DNA from: Lentimicrobiaceae bacterium
GTDB taxonomy: Bacteria > Bacteroidota > Bacteroidia > Bacteroidales > F082
Direction: 5' to 3'
Assembly: GCA_031262365.1 (NCBI GenBank)
Contig: JAISHW010000052.1
Location: forward strand, 1 to 64,000
DNA: 64,000 nt
Part shown: one piece after another, positions 34,519-43,437 of the stretch
How positions within the stretch are numbered: the stretch's first letter is position 1
How the letters are laid out: each line of letters starts with the position of its first letter
Notes under the pieces: generated by a model
Database searches by the model: none
What the model was told of the DNA's origin: nothing
What the model saw: the letters and a program-made list of their open reading frames with translations, nothing else
Position numbers and translations under genes: made by a program

Positions 34519-35117
34519 GATGATTTGTTGTTGCTTTCTGTTTTAATGTCGCGAATCCATTGAGTTGTTTCGATCGGTTTGTATGCTTGCAATTCACGAA
34601 GCAAAGTTATGGCATCGCGGGCAACGATAATGTTGTCTCGATGTTCGCGACGTACAAAACCTTCGGTTACACCGTGATCGAAATAGCGGATCAACGAATC
34701 GAAATAGTTGTTTGTGTTGAGCAAACCAAGTGGTTTTTCGATAATGCGTAATTGATTCAAAGTGAGTATTTCCGAAATTTCGTCTAATGTTCCAAAACCA
34801 CCCGGAAGCGCAATAAAAGCATCGGAAAGTTCGACCATAAGTCGTTTGCGTTCGGCCATGCTACTGACTTGGTGCATCAAGTTGATGTTGGGATGTGCAA
34901 TTTCCATTTCGAGTAATTGTGTCGGCATCACGCCAATTACTTCGCCTCCGGCATCGAGCAATGTATCGGCTAAAATTTTCATTAATCCGACATTAGCTCC
35001 GCCATAAACCAACGTAATTTGTTGTTCGGCAAACAATTTGGCTAACGTAGCAGCCGCTTGTTTATAAACGGCGTTTGTTCCCATGCTACTCCCACAGAAT
35101 ACGCAAATTTTTTTCAT
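34515..35117 (-). CDS. LOG-family protein (TIGR00730 Rossmann fold)
   Basis: A 200-residue protein of the LOG family, whose characterised members are nucleotide 5'-monophosphate phosphoribohydrolases. It has ICVFCGSSMGTN at the start and the active-site PGGFGTLDEISEI. I chose the ATG at 35117 over one at 35141 because a -7 element overlaps the latter. First gene of the cluster down to rsmA. Confidence 0.88.
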   Translation of the reverse strand: MKKICVFCGSSMGTNAVYKQAAATLAKLFAEQQITLVYGGANVGLMKILADTLLDAGGEVIGVMPTQLLEMEIAHPNINLMHQVSSMAERKRLMVELSDAFIALPGGFGTLDEISEILTLNQLRIIEKPLGLLNTNNYFDSLIRYFDHGVTEGFVRREHRDNIIVARDAITLLRELQAYKPIETTQWIRDIKTESNNKSS

Positions 35118-35138
35118 TTCGAATTCTTTTCCGTTGTG

Positions 35139-35146
35139 CAAATGTA
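35139..35146 (-). promoter_or_regulatory. -7 element TACATTTG of the LOG-to-rsmA cluster
   Basis: TAnnTTTG match on the minus strand, 21 nt before ATG 35117. It overlaps the alternative start at 35141 and so rules that start out if active. Confidence 0.5.
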
Positions 35147-35192
35147 CCTTTTTCGAAGCACTTATGCGCGTTTCTTCTTTTTGAAAAGCAAA

Positions 35193-36182
35193 TCACAAAA
35201 CCATTTGATTGCAGCCTCGCGCAAGGCTTGAGTCAAATCGTCCTAATACTTCGAAACTGCCATCGGAATGTTTTCGTCCGAGATCTTGCACCGCGATAAA
35301 TGCACAACTGCAATTGTTTGCCAGATCGATCACATTGATGCCGCCACTTTGTCCGTTGTTGACGAGCGTTAACGGATCATTTGTGTTTCGAATAAAAACG
35401 CGCATCCAAGGTGGTGTTTCAAACAAACCGTTACCTTTCGAATAGGCTTGCGAAAGCAGTTCGGTCATGCCATATTCCGAATGAATCGTTTGGCAACCAA
35501 AAGCTTGTTTTAAGGTTTCGTGTAATTCTTCGCGAATCATTTCGCGCCGTTTGCCTTTCATGCCGCCAGTTTCCATCACGATGAGTTCCGGAAAATGAAT
35601 CGGAAAAGCTGCTGCTAAATCAAGCAGAGCATAAGTAACACCGAGCAAAAGTGTTTTTTGATTTTTTTCTTTCAGCGTTTTCAGCTTGCGCGATAAAGCC
35701 TCTAAATCATGTAAATAAAAACCACTATCGCGATGTTTCGAAGCACGAATAAGATGCTCAGTCATATAAACCAACGACGATCCTTTTCGTTCGAGATACG
35801 ATGGCAATAAAGCTAAAATGCAATAATCTTCAATATTTCCATAAAAATGATGAAATCCCCTTTTGAAACTTTGTTCGTAAATTTCGGGATAGGGTATTTC
35901 GTGAAAACTGGTGTTCGAGCCGGTTGTCCCCGAACTGCTAAAAACTAATTTTGCGGATTTTTCGAAACAACTGATGCGTTGTGTCCGAAAAAAATCAATC
36001 GGCAAAAAAGGAATGTCGGTAACAGAAATTACCTTTTCGGGATCAATTTTCAATAATTGACAATAATTTCTATATGGTTTTAACGCATCGTATTGAAACC
36101 GAAAAAGTTCGAGTGCTAACTTTTCGAAATCAGTTTCTGATTCCACATTAAAAATTCGATTCGAAAAAATTCGATGATCCAT
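35193..36182 (-). CDS. LuxE-like acyl-protein synthetase / acyl-activating enzyme
   Basis: A 329-residue protein of the LuxE/AMP-ligase type, which activates an acyl group as adenylate. The phosphate-binding motif is FSSSGTTGSNTSFH (about residue 93), with METGGMKGKRREMIREE and SEYGMTELLSQAY later. The start is ATG 36182 (MDHRIFSNRIF), since a -7 element sits at 36201-36208 inside the longer frame. No acyl carrier or reductase gene is adjacent and light production is not implied. The acyl substrate is unknown. Confidence 0.82.
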   Translation of the reverse strand: MDHRIFSNRIFNVESETDFEKLALELFRFQYDALKPYRNYCQLLKIDPEKVISVTDIPFLPIDFFRTQRISCFEKSAKLVFSSSGTTGSNTSFHEIPYPEIYEQSFKRGFHHFYGNIEDYCILALLPSYLERKGSSLVYMTEHLIRASKHRDSGFYLHDLEALSRKLKTLKEKNQKTLLLGVTYALLDLAAAFPIHFPELIVMETGGMKGKRREMIREELHETLKQAFGCQTIHSEYGMTELLSQAYSKGNGLFETPPWMRVFIRNTNDPLTLVNNGQSGGINVIDLANNCSCAFIAVQDLGRKHSDGSFEVLGRFDSSLARGCNQMVL

Positions 36183-36200
36183 ACATTTGCTACGAACCAA

Positions 36201-36208
36201 CAAAAATA
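36201..36208 (-). promoter_or_regulatory. -7 element TATTTTTG of the LuxE-like gene
   Basis: TAnnTTTG match on the minus strand, 18 nt before ATG 36182. Confidence 0.45.
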
Positions 36209-36339
36209 AATGCTTTTGCGATACAAATAAGCTACAACGGCTTTGATCCTTTGAAAAAGAAACCATTAGTAAAGAAAAGTCATTTTTCGGCTTTTTTTTA
36301 CGTTCTTTGTGTTGTAAATAATAAATCTTTTAGCAACAG

Positions 36340-37248
36340 GTGAACAATTTCTCTATCAATAATTTACGTGAGTTGGAAGCGGAGGCAATTCACATTATTC
36401 GTGAAGTAGCTTCCGAATTCGAAAAGCCCGTCATGCTTTATTCGATCGGAAAAGACTCGTCGGTAATGGTTCGTTTAGCCGAAAAAGCATTTGCGCCGGG
36501 TAAAGTTCCTTTTCCGTTGATGCACATCGACAGTAAATGGAAATTCAGAGAAATGATCGAATTTCGCGATACATACACCAAAGAAAAGGGTTGGGATTTG
36601 ATTGTCGAACACAATGTCGAAGGTTACCAAGCCGGTATTGGACCGTTTACACACGGCAGCAAAGTACATACCGATGTCATGAAAACGCAAGCGTTGTTGA
36701 AAGCACTCGACAAACATCGTTTCGATGCTGCATTTGGAGGTGCGCGCCGCGACGAAGAAAAAAGTCGTGCAAAAGAACGCATTTTCAGTTTTCGCGACCG
36801 TTTTCACCAGTGGGATCCGAAAAATCAACGTCCCGAATTGTGGAGTACTTACAATACGAGAGTAAACAAAGGCGAATCGATACGTGTGTTTCCGATAAGC
36901 AACTGGACAGAATTAGATATTTGGCAATACATCCGCTTAGAAAATATCCCGATTGTTCCGCTGTATTATGCCAAAAAACGCCCCATTGTTGAAATCGACG
37001 GAAATTTGATTCTTGTCGACGATGACCGCATGCCGAAAGAAATGTCCGAAAAAGCAACAATGCGTATGGTACGTTTTCGTACATTAGGTTGCTATCCGCT
37101 TACAGGAGCTATTGAATCGGAAGCCGATACCATCGAAAAAATTGTTGAAGAAATGATGACTGTAAGCAAAAGCGAACGCACTACACGGGTGATCGATTTT
37201 GACCAAGAAGGAAGTATGGAACAGAAAAAAAGGGAAGGATATTTTTAA
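36340..37248 (+). CDS. cysD: Sulfate adenylyltransferase subunit 2
   Basis: A 302-residue PAPS-reductase-fold enzyme that with CysN makes adenosine 5'-phosphosulfate from sulfate and ATP. It carries [14 protein letters not shown], the family block [17 protein letters not shown] and [11 protein letters not shown]. The start codon is GTG at 36340, with no nearer ATG before the conserved helix. Its TAA overlaps the cysN ATG by one base (TAATG), so the two subunits are made together. Confidence 0.95.
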   Translation: MNNFSINNLRELEAEAIHIIREVASEFEKPVMLYSIGKDSSVMVRLAEKAFAPGKVPFPLMHIDSKWKFREMIEFRDTYTKEKGWDLIVEHNVEGYQAGIGPFTHGSKVHTDVMKTQALLKALDKHRFDAAFGGARRDEEKSRAKERIFSFRDRFHQWDPKNQRPELWSTYNTRVNKGESIRVFPISNWTELDIWQYIRLENIPIVPLYYAKKRPIVEIDGNLILVDDDRMPKEMSEKATMRMVRFRTLGCYPLTGAIESEADTIEKIVEEMMTVSKSERTTRVIDFDQEGSMEQKKREGYF

Positions 37249-39167
37249 TGAAAGAAACGCCGCTTGATATAAAAAGTTTTCTCGATCAGGATCAAAAAAA
37301 AGACTTGCTTCGTTTGCTCACAGCCGGATCGGTCGACGACGGCAAATCGACACTTATTGGTCGGCTACTTTTCGACAGTAAAAAAATATACGAAGACCAA
37401 CTTACTGCTTTGGAACGCGACAGCAAACGCATCGGACATGCAGGCGACAAGATCGATTATGCTTTGTTGCTTGATGGTTTGAAAGCCGAACGTGAACAAG
37501 GAATCACAATCGACGTTGCATACCGTTACTTCAGCACCAACAAACGAAAATTTATCATAGCCGATACACCCGGACACGAGCAATATACACGCAACATGGT
37601 TACAGGAGCAAGTACGGCGAACTTAGCAATCATTTTGATCGATGCGGGTAAAGGCGTTATCACACAAACAAAACGACACACCTTTTTAGTTTCCCTTTTA
37701 GGAATCAAACACATCGTTTTAGCTGTCAATAAAATGGATTTAGTCGGTTACGACGAAAAAGTGTTTAACAAGATATGTTCTGACTATAAAAATTTTACCA
37801 CGTCGCTCTCAATTCCCGATATCGAATTTATTCCGCTTTCGGCACTCAACGGCGACAATGTAGTCGAAACAAGCCGTGCCATGCCTTGGTACAAAGGAAA
37901 AAGTTTGCTCGAACATATTGAAACTGTACCTGTTACTACAGACCGAAATTTTAACGATTTTCGTTTACCGGTTCAATTGGTATTGCGCCCAACTCTTGAT
38001 TTTCGCGGATTTTCCGGAAAAATCGAATCAGGTGTTATTCGTAAAGGCGATACTGTGATGACACTTCCATCGCGCAAAACATCGGTCGTAACAGAAATTA
38101 TTGGAACAGAAGGAACGGTCGAATACGCATTTCCACCACAATCGGTAACAATTACATTAGCCGATGAAATTGATATTTCGCGTGGTGAAATGATCGTTAA
38201 ACCCGATAACCAACCGCAAATCGAACGACAATTTGAAGCAATGTTGGTTTGGATGGACGAAAAGCCAATGGATCCGTTTACGCAGTTTTTTATCAAACAC
38301 GGCACAAACACGACACGTGCGCATATCAATCAGATAAAATACCGCATTGATGTTAACACACTCGAACAACATCCTTGCCCCGCTTTCACGTTGAACGAAA
38401 TCGGTCGTGTCGTTGTTACAACCAACAAACCGCTGTTTTTTGATCCGTATCGTAAAAATCACGGAACAGGCTCGTTCATTTTGATCGATCCGATTACAAA
38501 CAATACAAGCGCGGTAGGAATGATTATCGAAAAGTTGAATCCTTCTAACGCGGACTTGCAGGCGACAGATTCTGAAATACGACACTTGGTCAACAGTGGT
38601 AAAAGCCTGATTACAAGTGAAGAACTTCAAAAACGGTATCATCAAAAAGCCTGTTCGTTGTGGATTACAGGTTTGCATGGAAGTGGGAAAAATATTTTAG
38701 CATATACACTCGAAAAACAACTTTTCGAACAAGGAGCCGTCGTTGTTTTATTAGACGGTAGCACAACACGCAACGGTTTGTCGTGCGAGCTCGACTATTC
38801 GCCTGCAGACCGCGCCGAACATTTACGTCGTGTGGCACATATTTGCCGGATATTGAACGATCAGGGAATTATCACGATTTGCTCATTCATTTCGCCTTAC
38901 GAACAAATGCGTAAACAAGTGAAAGAAATTATTGGTGCCGAACGTTTTGTGCTTATTCACATGGATGCTTCGTTAGATTATTGCCGTAACAACCAATCCG
39001 AATTATACGAAAGAGCCGAACAAGGACAATTGTTTAACCTTCCGGGAGTTGACGAGCCTTTCGAAAAACCGCAACACGCCGATCTGATCCTGAATCCTGA
39101 AGAGACAAAACAAAACATCGAAAAAGTTTCGGATTACTTAGCGGCACGGTCTTTTTTTCCATATTAA
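37248..39167 (+). CDS. cysN: Sulfate adenylyltransferase subunit 1 fused to a divergent adenylylsulfate kinase domain
   Basis: A 639-residue two-part protein. Residues 1-430 are an EF-Tu-like GTPase ([24 protein letters not shown]) that drives APS synthesis with CysD. Residues 468-639 align with APS kinase (CysC/NodQ layout), which makes PAPS. Two key sites differ. The P-loop reads GLHGSGKN (Asn482 where Ser/Thr is usual), and the DGDN motif reads DGST (503-506). FISPY and LYERA blocks remain. The kinase may be altered or inactive. No PAPS reductase or sulfotransferase is adjacent. Confidence 0.92.
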   Translation: MKETPLDIKSFLDQDQKKDLLRLLTAGSVDDGKSTLIGRLLFDSKKIYEDQLTALERDSKRIGHAGDKIDYALLLDGLKAEREQGITIDVAYRYFSTNKRKFIIADTPGHEQYTRNMVTGASTANLAIILIDAGKGVITQTKRHTFLVSLLGIKHIVLAVNKMDLVGYDEKVFNKICSDYKNFTTSLSIPDIEFIPLSALNGDNVVETSRAMPWYKGKSLLEHIETVPVTTDRNFNDFRLPVQLVLRPTLDFRGFSGKIESGVIRKGDTVMTLPSRKTSVVTEIIGTEGTVEYAFPPQSVTITLADEIDISRGEMIVKPDNQPQIERQFEAMLVWMDEKPMDPFTQFFIKHGTNTTRAHINQIKYRIDVNTLEQHPCPAFTLNEIGRVVVTTNKPLFFDPYRKNHGTGSFILIDPITNNTSAVGMIIEKLNPSNADLQATDSEIRHLVNSGKSLITSEELQKRYHQKACSLWITGLHGSGKNILAYTLEKQLFEQGAVVVLLDGSTTRNGLSCELDYSPADRAEHLRRVAHICRILNDQGIITICSFISPYEQMRKQVKEIIGAERFVLIHMDASLDYCRNNQSELYERAEQGQLFNLPGVDEPFEKPQHADLILNPEETKQNIEKVSDYLAARSFFPY

Positions 39168-39212
39168 AAGAGAAATCATTTAATTTTATCAACATATCAA
39201 AACAGATTGAAC

Positions 39213-40187
39213 ATGAACAAAGGTCCAATTTCACAGTTTATCACACATCATTACCGCCATTTCAATTCGGCATCATTGATTGATGCGGCAAAAGCGTACG
39301 ACGCACACTTGAATCAAGGCGGAAAAATGATGCTTGCTATGGCAGGCGCGATGAGCACCGCCGAACTGGGACTTTCGCTTGCCGAAATGATCCGTCAAGA
39401 CAAAATCCAAATCGTTTCGTGCTCGGCAAACAATTTGGAAGAAGACATCATGAATCTTGTGGCACACACGCACTACAAACGCATTCCGAACTACAGAGAC
39501 CTGACACCGGAGCAAGAAAAAGAGTTGCTCGACAGCCACATGAACCGCGTTACCGACACTTGTATTCCGGAAGAAGAAGCATTTCGCCGATTGGAAAAAC
39601 ATTTGATCGAAGTGTGGGACGATGTCAAAGCAAAAGGCGAGCGTTATTTTGCTTGGGAATTCATGTATAAAATGATTCGAAGCGGTGTTTTGGAACAATA
39701 TTATGAAATTGACCCGAAAGACAGTTGGGTACTTGCCGCTTGCGAAAAAAATATTCCGATACTCGTTCCTGCTTGGGAAGATTGTACAACGGCAAACATC
39801 TTTGCAGCACACTGTATCAAAGGCGAATACGAACCTTCATTGGTAAAAAACGGCATCGAAACCATGATTTTCCTTACAGAATGGTACCGTCAGAACTCAG
39901 GTGGAAAAGGAGTCGGATTTTTCCAAATTGGAGGCGGAACAGCCGGCGATTTTCCAATTTGTGTTGTGCCGATGATGGCGCAAGATCTGGAATGGGAAGA
40001 CGTGCCACTTTGGGCATACTTCTGCCAAATTTCCGATTCTACAACAAGCTACGGATCGTATTCGGGAGCCGTTCCAAACGAAAAAATCACTTGGGGAAAA
40101 TTAGATGTAAACACACCAAAATTTATAATCGAATCAGACGCAACTATTGTCGCACCACTTGTATTCGCTTATGTTTTAGGTTGGTAA
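39213..40187 (+). CDS. Deoxyhypusine synthase-family protein
   Basis: A 324-residue NAD-dependent enzyme homologue of deoxyhypusine synthase. The glycine-rich GGGTAGDF segment and the lysine in ITWGKL (Lys296, matching the active-site lysine of the eukaryotic enzyme) are kept. Bacteria lack eIF5A, so bacterial members are thought to act on free polyamines, for example in homospermidine-type synthesis. That role is inferred here. A TTG at 39207 is a poorer start than ATG 39213. A terminator follows. Confidence 0.88.
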   Translation: MNKGPISQFITHHYRHFNSASLIDAAKAYDAHLNQGGKMMLAMAGAMSTAELGLSLAEMIRQDKIQIVSCSANNLEEDIMNLVAHTHYKRIPNYRDLTPEQEKELLDSHMNRVTDTCIPEEEAFRRLEKHLIEVWDDVKAKGERYFAWEFMYKMIRSGVLEQYYEIDPKDSWVLAACEKNIPILVPAWEDCTTANIFAAHCIKGEYEPSLVKNGIETMIFLTEWYRQNSGGKGVGFFQIGGGTAGDFPICVVPMMAQDLEWEDVPLWAYFCQISDSTTSYGSYSGAVPNEKITWGKLDVNTPKFIIESDATIVAPLVFAYVLGW

Positions 40188-40204
40188 AATAAAATTCATA
40201 ACGA

Positions 40205-40245
40205 AAAAGCCCATTAGAAACCTTTTCTGTTGGGCTTTCTTTTTA
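40205..40245 (+). terminator. Rho-independent terminator after the deoxyhypusine synthase homologue
   Basis: A stem AAAGCCCA/TGGGCTTT with an inner TAGAAA/TTTCTG pairing, followed by CTTTTT. The next ATG is 5 nt downstream, so some readthrough or a separate promoter would be needed. Confidence 0.7.
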
Positions 40246-40249
40246 ATAC

Positions 40250-40813
40250 ATGAACAACAACATCATTTCGGTTACCGAACAATTAAACAAACCACTCGGT
40301 AAAATCCAAGTCAATCAATTCGTTAACGTATTGCTTCAAAAACCGGAGTATATAGATGTTTTTATTACGATTTTAGAAAAAAAGGAGAAACGTCTTTCGA
40401 TGAACACTGCTTGGATTTTGGCTTCGTTGAACGATGAAGATTTCACACTGTTACTTCCTTATTTTCACCGTTTTATTGCTATTAACAAGCAAACAAAAAG
40501 CGATTCGGTTCGGCGAAATACAACCAAAATCATCGGAAAAGCAATGATGCACATTCCTAAAGATGAAATTTTGGAACTGGGCGATTTATACGATTTGTGC
40601 GTTTCGTGGATGGTTTCCGAAAACTTCGCTATTGCTGTGCGTTGCAACGCGATGAGCATTGTAGCAAATTTTTGCCTATTAGAACCCGAATTAATTTCCG
40701 AAACAATCGAACAAATAGAATTTACGAAAGAATATACTTCGACTGGATTCAAATCAAGGTCAACAAAACTAATCAATCAACTACAAAAGTTTCAAAATAA
40801 AAACCTTTTTTGA
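40250..40813 (+). CDS. Helical-repeat (HEAT-like) protein, unknown function
   Basis: A 187-residue, all-helical protein with repeating two-helix units, such as MNTAWILASLNDEDFTLLLPY and AVRCNAMSIVANFCLLEPEL, as in HEAT/ARM scaffolds. No catalytic motif and no signal peptide, so it is probably cytoplasmic and binds a partner. It stands alone between a terminator and the tRNA-Leu gene. I do not recognise it more closely. Confidence 0.7.
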   Translation: MNNNIISVTEQLNKPLGKIQVNQFVNVLLQKPEYIDVFITILEKKEKRLSMNTAWILASLNDEDFTLLLPYFHRFIAINKQTKSDSVRRNTTKIIGKAMMHIPKDEILELGDLYDLCVSWMVSENFAIAVRCNAMSIVANFCLLEPELISETIEQIEFTKEYTSTGFKSRSTKLINQLQKFQNKNLF

Positions 40814-40869
40814 TTTCTGCTAAAAAAAAACAAAACCTCTGCCAATCAAATGATTAACAGAGGTTCTCG

Positions 40870-40953
40870 TACCCGAGGCCGGGATCGAACCGGCACGAGT
40901 GTTACCTCATCGGTTTTTGAGACCGACGCGTCTACCAATTCCGCCACTCGGGC
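40870..40953 (-). tRNA. tRNA-Leu(CAA)
   Basis: An 84-nt class II tRNA with a long variable arm on the minus strand. The acceptor is GCCCGAG/CTCGGGT, the anticodon stem TCGGT/ACCGA encloses CTCAAAA (anticodon CAA), and the T-arm GCCGG-TTCGATC-CCGGC is canonical. CCA is not encoded. Confidence 0.94.
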
Positions 40954-40977
40954 AAACACACAAAGAACATGAGGTTG

Positions 40978-40985
40978 CAAAAGTA
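40978..40985 (-). promoter_or_regulatory. -7 element TACTTTTG of tRNA-Leu
   Basis: TAnnTTTG match on the minus strand, 24 nt before the tRNA 5' end. Confidence 0.5.
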
Positions 40986-41100
40986 ATGATTTTCTCGATT
41001 GAAAAACATCACGGCTTGAAAAACTATTTTTATGGTCAAAAAACATCACGAAGCCAAAAATAAAACACATAATTCATTTTGAGCTATCAAACTAAATAAC

Positions 41101-41108
41101 TACTTTTG
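41101..41108 (+). promoter_or_regulatory. -33/-7 promoter of prs-rplY-pth
   Basis: TACTTTTG with TTTG at 41078-41081, 19 bp upstream, an excellent consensus match. It lies 30 nt before the prs ATG. Confidence 0.65.
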
Positions 41109-41138
41109 CACGCGAATCTTAAAGCTTTTTAAGCCGTT

Positions 41139-42089
41139 ATGTCAGAGCCTATTGTAACCATTTTTAACGGAAGAGCATCCGAATATTTAGCGCAAAAAAT
41201 CGCTGTAAGCTACGGCTCTCCTCTTGGAAAATCAGCGGTAATAGAATTTTCAGATGGAGAAATCCAGCCGTCGTTCGAAGAAAATGTGCGCGGCAGGGAT
41301 GTTTTTTTGGTGCAATCGACTTTTCCACCGGCAGATAATTTGTTCGAACTTCTGTTGATGATTGATGCGGCTCGTCGTGCTTCGGCACGGAAAATAATTG
41401 CCGTAATACCTTACTTTGGCTATGCGCGTCAAGATCGTAAAGACAAACCACGTGTGAGCATTGCGGCAAAATTGGTTGCAAATCTTTTGACCACAGCAGG
41501 AGTAAGCCGTATCATTACAATGGATTTACATGCGGACCAAATTCAAGGATTTTTTGATGTTCCGGTCGACAATTTATATGTTTCGAATATTTTTGTACCT
41601 TATATTCAGTCACTTAACTTGCCCGATCTTACGATGGCTTCGCCTGATACAGGCGGTACACGTCGCGCAGCTTCGTATGGCAAAATGCTTGATACCGGTT
41701 TCGTCATTTGCTACAAACAACGCACAAAACCGAATGCAATCGAAAAAATGCAACTCATTGGCGATGTCGAAGGTAAAAATGTAATTTTGATCGACGATAT
41801 TATCGATACCGGCGGAACGATTACCAAAGCAGGCGAGTTGATTATGGAAAACGGTGCTCAAAGTGTACGTGCGTTTTGTACCCATCCGATTTTTTCGGGA
41901 AACGCAATGGAACGATTCGAAAAATCGCCGTTCTGTGAGATTGTTACAACAGACACGATTCCGATTAATCCTCCGGAGACAATGAAAAATAGAATAAAAG
42001 TATTGACAACAGCCGATCTTTTGGCTGAAGTAATTCGACGTGTTGAAAACTACGAATCCATCAGCTCGCTGTTTGTTCAATCGAAATAA
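41139..42089 (+). CDS. prs: Ribose-phosphate pyrophosphokinase
   Basis: A 316-residue enzyme producing PRPP for nucleotide, His and Trp synthesis. It has FSDGEIQPSFEENVRG, the flexible-loop and metal region YFGYARQDRK, MDLHADQIQGFF and the PRPP loop VILIDDIIDTGGT. Length is standard. It leads the prs-rplY-pth operon, a common arrangement in many bacteria. Confidence 0.97.
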   Translation: MSEPIVTIFNGRASEYLAQKIAVSYGSPLGKSAVIEFSDGEIQPSFEENVRGRDVFLVQSTFPPADNLFELLLMIDAARRASARKIIAVIPYFGYARQDRKDKPRVSIAAKLVANLLTTAGVSRIITMDLHADQIQGFFDVPVDNLYVSNIFVPYIQSLNLPDLTMASPDTGGTRRAASYGKMLDTGFVICYKQRTKPNAIEKMQLIGDVEGKNVILIDDIIDTGGTITKAGELIMENGAQSVRAFCTHPIFSGNAMERFEKSPFCEIVTTDTIPINPPETMKNRIKVLTTADLLAEVIRRVENYESISSLFVQSK

Positions 42090-42117
42090 ATCAAACTCAA
42101 TTTAAAATAATTAAACA

Positions 42118-42702
42118 ATGAAAAAAGTATCAATGAGCGGTTCTCCACGCGAGAACGTAGGGAAAAAAGATGCTAAAGGCTTGCGCAAAGAAGGAATGGT
42201 TCCTTGCGTGCTTTATGGTGGCGAAGATCAAATTCATTTTGCAACAGATGCAGTAAACTTCAAACAAATTTTGTTTACTCCAGAAACTTTCTTGATTGAC
42301 ATCGAAATTGGTGGAAAAACGTATCAGTCTATCCTTCAAGATATTCAATACCATCCACTTACCGATAAAATATTGCATGCCGACTTTTTATTGGTAAAAG
42401 AAAACAAGGAAGTTACGGTAACGATTCCGGTAGCAACAAAAGGAACGTCGCCTGGTGTTATTCGTGGTGGTAAGATGAAAATCAAATTGCCGAAGCTAAA
42501 AGTAAAAGGTTTGGCAAAAAACCTTCCTGAATACATTACAATTGATGTTTCGAATTTGAATGTTGGAGGATCGGTAAAAGTTCGCGACATGAAATTGGAT
42601 AACTTAACCATGATGGATTCGCCAAACTTGGTAATCGTTGATGTGAAAACAGCCCGTGGCGTTGTTTTGAACGCTGAAGAAGAAACAGGAGCGGCTGAAT
42701 AA
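42118..42702 (+). CDS. rplY: 50S ribosomal protein L25/Ctc
   Basis: A 194-residue long-form L25 that binds 5S rRNA. The N-terminal L25 domain (1-92) includes GSPRENVGKKDAKGLRKEG and VPCVLYGG. The C-terminal TL5/CTC beta domain (about 93-185) follows. It is the second gene of the prs operon, 28 nt after the prs stop. Confidence 0.96.
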   Translation: MKKVSMSGSPRENVGKKDAKGLRKEGMVPCVLYGGEDQIHFATDAVNFKQILFTPETFLIDIEIGGKTYQSILQDIQYHPLTDKILHADFLLVKENKEVTVTIPVATKGTSPGVIRGGKMKIKLPKLKVKGLAKNLPEYITIDVSNLNVGGSVKVRDMKLDNLTMMDSPNLVIVDVKTARGVVLNAEEETGAAE

Positions 42703-42720
42703 CTTGTAATAATGACAACG

Positions 42721-42756
42721 AAAAAGGCATAAGGTTTTGGCTTTATGCCTTTTTTA
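42721..42756 (+). terminator. Rho-independent terminator after rplY
   Basis: AAAAAGGCATAA and its complement around a GGTTTTGGC loop, followed by T6. It starts 18 nt after the rplY stop, so pth may be expressed partly by readthrough. Confidence 0.85.
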
Positions 42757-42867
42757 ATCGACTTGTTTTCAGAATAATATGAAACGAAGCATGTTCCTTA
42801 AAACGCCGAAGGCAATGAAAATATCATGCGAGTTCCATACGACCTTTAAAAAACAAATTATTTACGT

Positions 42868-43431
42868 ATGAAATATCTCATTGCTTGTTTGGGAAATATT
42901 GGTGCGGAATACGACAACACGCGCCACAATATTGGTTTTATGATTGCCGACCAGATGGCAAAAGAATCCGAACAACAATTTACAACAAACAGGTTAGCGC
43001 AAACGACTTTGATAAAACACAAAGGAAGAAGTCTTATCGTTATAAAACCAACAACTTACATGAATTTAAGCGGCAAAGCCATTCAATACTGGTTGAAAAA
43101 TGAGAATATTCCTATCGAAAATCTTTTGGTTGTTGTCGATGATATCGCTTTGCCGACAGCGACATTACGCATGAAAAAGAAAGGTAGCGATGCCGGACAT
43201 AACGGCTTGATTCATATCATCGAAACACTAGAAACGAACGAATATGCACGTCTTCGTTTTGGAATTGGCAACAATTTTTCGCGTGGCAGACAAGTCGATT
43301 ATGTGTTGGGAAAATTTACGCCGAGCGAAATGGTCCTTGTTGAACCTAAGATTGATGTAGCCATCGAAATGATTAAAAGTTTCGCCACAATCGGCATCGA
43401 CCGAACAATGAATCTTTACAATAATAAATAA
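42868..43431 (+). CDS. pth: Peptidyl-tRNA hydrolase
   Basis: A 187-residue esterase that frees tRNA from stalled peptidyl-tRNA. It has NTRHNIGF with the catalytic His, PTTYMNLSG, VVDDIALP and KGSDAGHNGL. Family members more often read GGxxGHNGL, a small difference with no obvious effect. Tail-to-tail with cinA, with 6 bp between them. Confidence 0.95.
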   Translation: MKYLIACLGNIGAEYDNTRHNIGFMIADQMAKESEQQFTTNRLAQTTLIKHKGRSLIVIKPTTYMNLSGKAIQYWLKNENIPIENLLVVVDDIALPTATLRMKKKGSDAGHNGLIHIIETLETNEYARLRFGIGNNFSRGRQVDYVLGKFTPSEMVLVEPKIDVAIEMIKSFATIGIDRTMNLYNNK

Positions 43432-43437
43432 TCCGAA

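Noticed and set aside
40846-41070. Minus-strand 74-residue open frame
   Set aside because: It contains a translation of tRNA-Leu (ELVDASVSKTDEVTLVPVRSRP) and overlaps the tRNA, so it is not a gene.
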